A stretch of DNA of 64,000 bases from an uncultured Collinsella sp. (lineage in GTDB: Bacteria > Actinomycetota > Coriobacteriia > Coriobacteriales > Coriobacteriaceae): positions 62,001 through 126,000 of the forward strand of contig CATWQC010000001.1 in the NCBI GenBank assembly GCA_958352845.1. Reading direction: 5' to 3'. Positions 63,260 to 64,000 of the stretch are shown here, piece by piece. The position numbers were made by a program, and so were the translations under genes. Position 1 is the stretch's first letter; the number at the start of each line of letters is the position of its first letter. Under the pieces are notes generated by a model, which ran no database searches, had not been told where the DNA came from, and was given only the letters and a program-made list of their open reading frames with translations.

Positions 63260-64000
63260 AGCATCACGCCGATCGCAGCATGGCGCCCACAGGTGCCGCC
63301 CTCGTTACGGTAGGAATAAAAGCGGTCGTTCTGACGCACGGTCGAAAGCTGGGTATCCACGATATTATCCGCGTCGACACCGACATCTACCAGCGCCTCG
63401 CGAATGGCAGCGGAAAGATCGAGCATGCGAGAGGTACTCGCATCGATGCAAGAGAACTCGGCGGCAAAGCGATCCATGAGTTCCTGGGATACCTCATATT
63501 CGTCACCCAAGATATGGGGGCCGATATAGGCGGAAACGCCGCTCGCATCGCAACCGGCAGCATCGCAAAGCGCCTGGCACGCCTTGGCGGAAATCCGTGC
63601 AATCGTGCCCTTCCAACCGGAGTGCACCACGGCAAATCCGCCAGGGGCCACCAGCACCACGGGAACGCAGTCGGCAAAGCAGAGCAGCACGGGTACGTTA
63701 TGCGCCGTACAGACGATGGCATCGCAGCCCTCGGCAATCTGCTCGCGGACGTCCTCAAGGTCATCGGCGCCGTTCGAGGTCACCGCAACGATATGGTCAC
63801 CATGGACCTGATTGGGAACGAGCAGGTTGTGCTCGCACTCGGCGGCACCCATAGCCTCGAGCGCGCGACGACGATTTTCTTGAACAGCAAAGGGATCATC
63901 GCCAACATGCGAGCCCAAGTTGAGTGAGGAGTACGCATCTTCGGAAACACCACCGGCGCGCTCGGTGAAGGCAAAGCGAACATCGGATGTCGCGCCTTCC
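63256..64000 (-). CDS. pgeF: Peptidoglycan editing factor / laccase-domain protein (partial, start outside window)
   Basis: At least 247 residues; the frame stays open to the window edge. FAFTERAGGVSEDAYSSLN, NLGSHVGDDP, VPNQVHGDHIV, CFADCVPVVL, VVHSGWKGTI and IGPHILGDEYEV are the YfiH/PgeF signatures with the zinc ligands His, Cys and His. The E. coli enzyme removes miscoupled amino acids from wall precursors; relatives act on purine nucleosides. It is the ylmD gene, first in the division cluster. Confidence 0.93.
   Translation of the reverse strand, partial: EGATSDVRFAFTERAGGVSEDAYSSLNLGSHVGDDPFAVQENRRRALEAMGAAECEHNLLVPNQVHGDHIVAVTSNGADDLEDVREQIAEGCDAIVCTAHNVPVLLCFADCVPVVLVAPGGFAVVHSGWKGTIARISAKACQALCDAAGCDASGVSAYIGPHILGDEYEVSQELMDRFAAEFSCIDASTSRMLDLSAAIREALVDVGVDADNIVDTQLSTVRQNDRFYSYRNEGGTCGRHAAIGVML

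Overview
The window looks like a piece of chromosome from a high-GC, strictly anaerobic Coriobacteriia actinomycete, most probably Collinsella or a close gut relative. This is inferred from high GC with GCC/GTC/CTC-rich codons, strong AGGAGG-type ribosome sites, a sepF/divIVA actinomycete-type division cluster, and many oxygen-sensitive enzymes (formate hydrogenlyase, selenoproteins, double-cubane proteins). I saw no prophage, transposase or CRISPR array.

Positions 1-22,500 form a formate / selenium / molybdenum island, almost all on the minus strand. It opens with formate hydrogenlyase genes (hyfC start, hyfB, a hyfA-like ferredoxin, a selenocysteine fdhF and a hydN-like ferredoxin). A RelB-PIN toxin-antitoxin pair, an AbiEi-like nuclease-fold gene bracketed by palindromes, tRNA-Gly and tRNA-Pro, and brnQ follow. 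Next is a selenium operon: two double-cubane reductase paralogues, their ATPase activator, a selD that is itself a selenoprotein, yedF, a DUF3343 carrier and a cysteine-desulfurase-like enzyme. Molybdate uptake (modA, an unusually long modB, modC) and molybdenum cofactor assembly (moeA, mogA) close the island. FdhF needs both Sec and Mo-bis-MGD, so these blocks fit one physiological purpose.

Positions 22,700-36,500 hold housekeeping and transport genes: a fluoride-type CLC, a lipid kinase, an RF-1 domain rescue factor, xpt, an MFS exporter, metY, a C_GCAxxG_C_C protein, yigZ, the RNase P RNA (rnpB), rpsA, a HAD hydrolase, a cysteine desulfidase-like protein, rpiB and ndk. Positions 36,700-46,900 hold argH, a 56-codon orphan, argG, a Cof-type HAD, polA, an M18 aminopeptidase and yaaA. 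Positions 46,900-55,200 hold a TPP riboswitch with thiC and thiD, an SGNH hydrolase, a microbial PARG-like protein, a Bax1 family membrane protein, and a PiT phosphate transporter with its DUF47 partner. Positions 55,400-64,000 hold a nitroreductase and then one minus-strand run pgeF-pstSCAB-phoU-yggS-sepF-yggT-divIVA, in which the phosphate operon interrupts the usual ylmDEFG-divIVA order.

The most unusual non-coding content is a set of long palindromes in the gaps, many at convergent gene ends: a family with TTGCGGTG-containing arms (six copies), two other long palindromes with perfect arms of 34 and 26 bp, and three copies of a roughly 105-base structured element containing GAAAGAGGAG, two of them inside the double-cubane operon.
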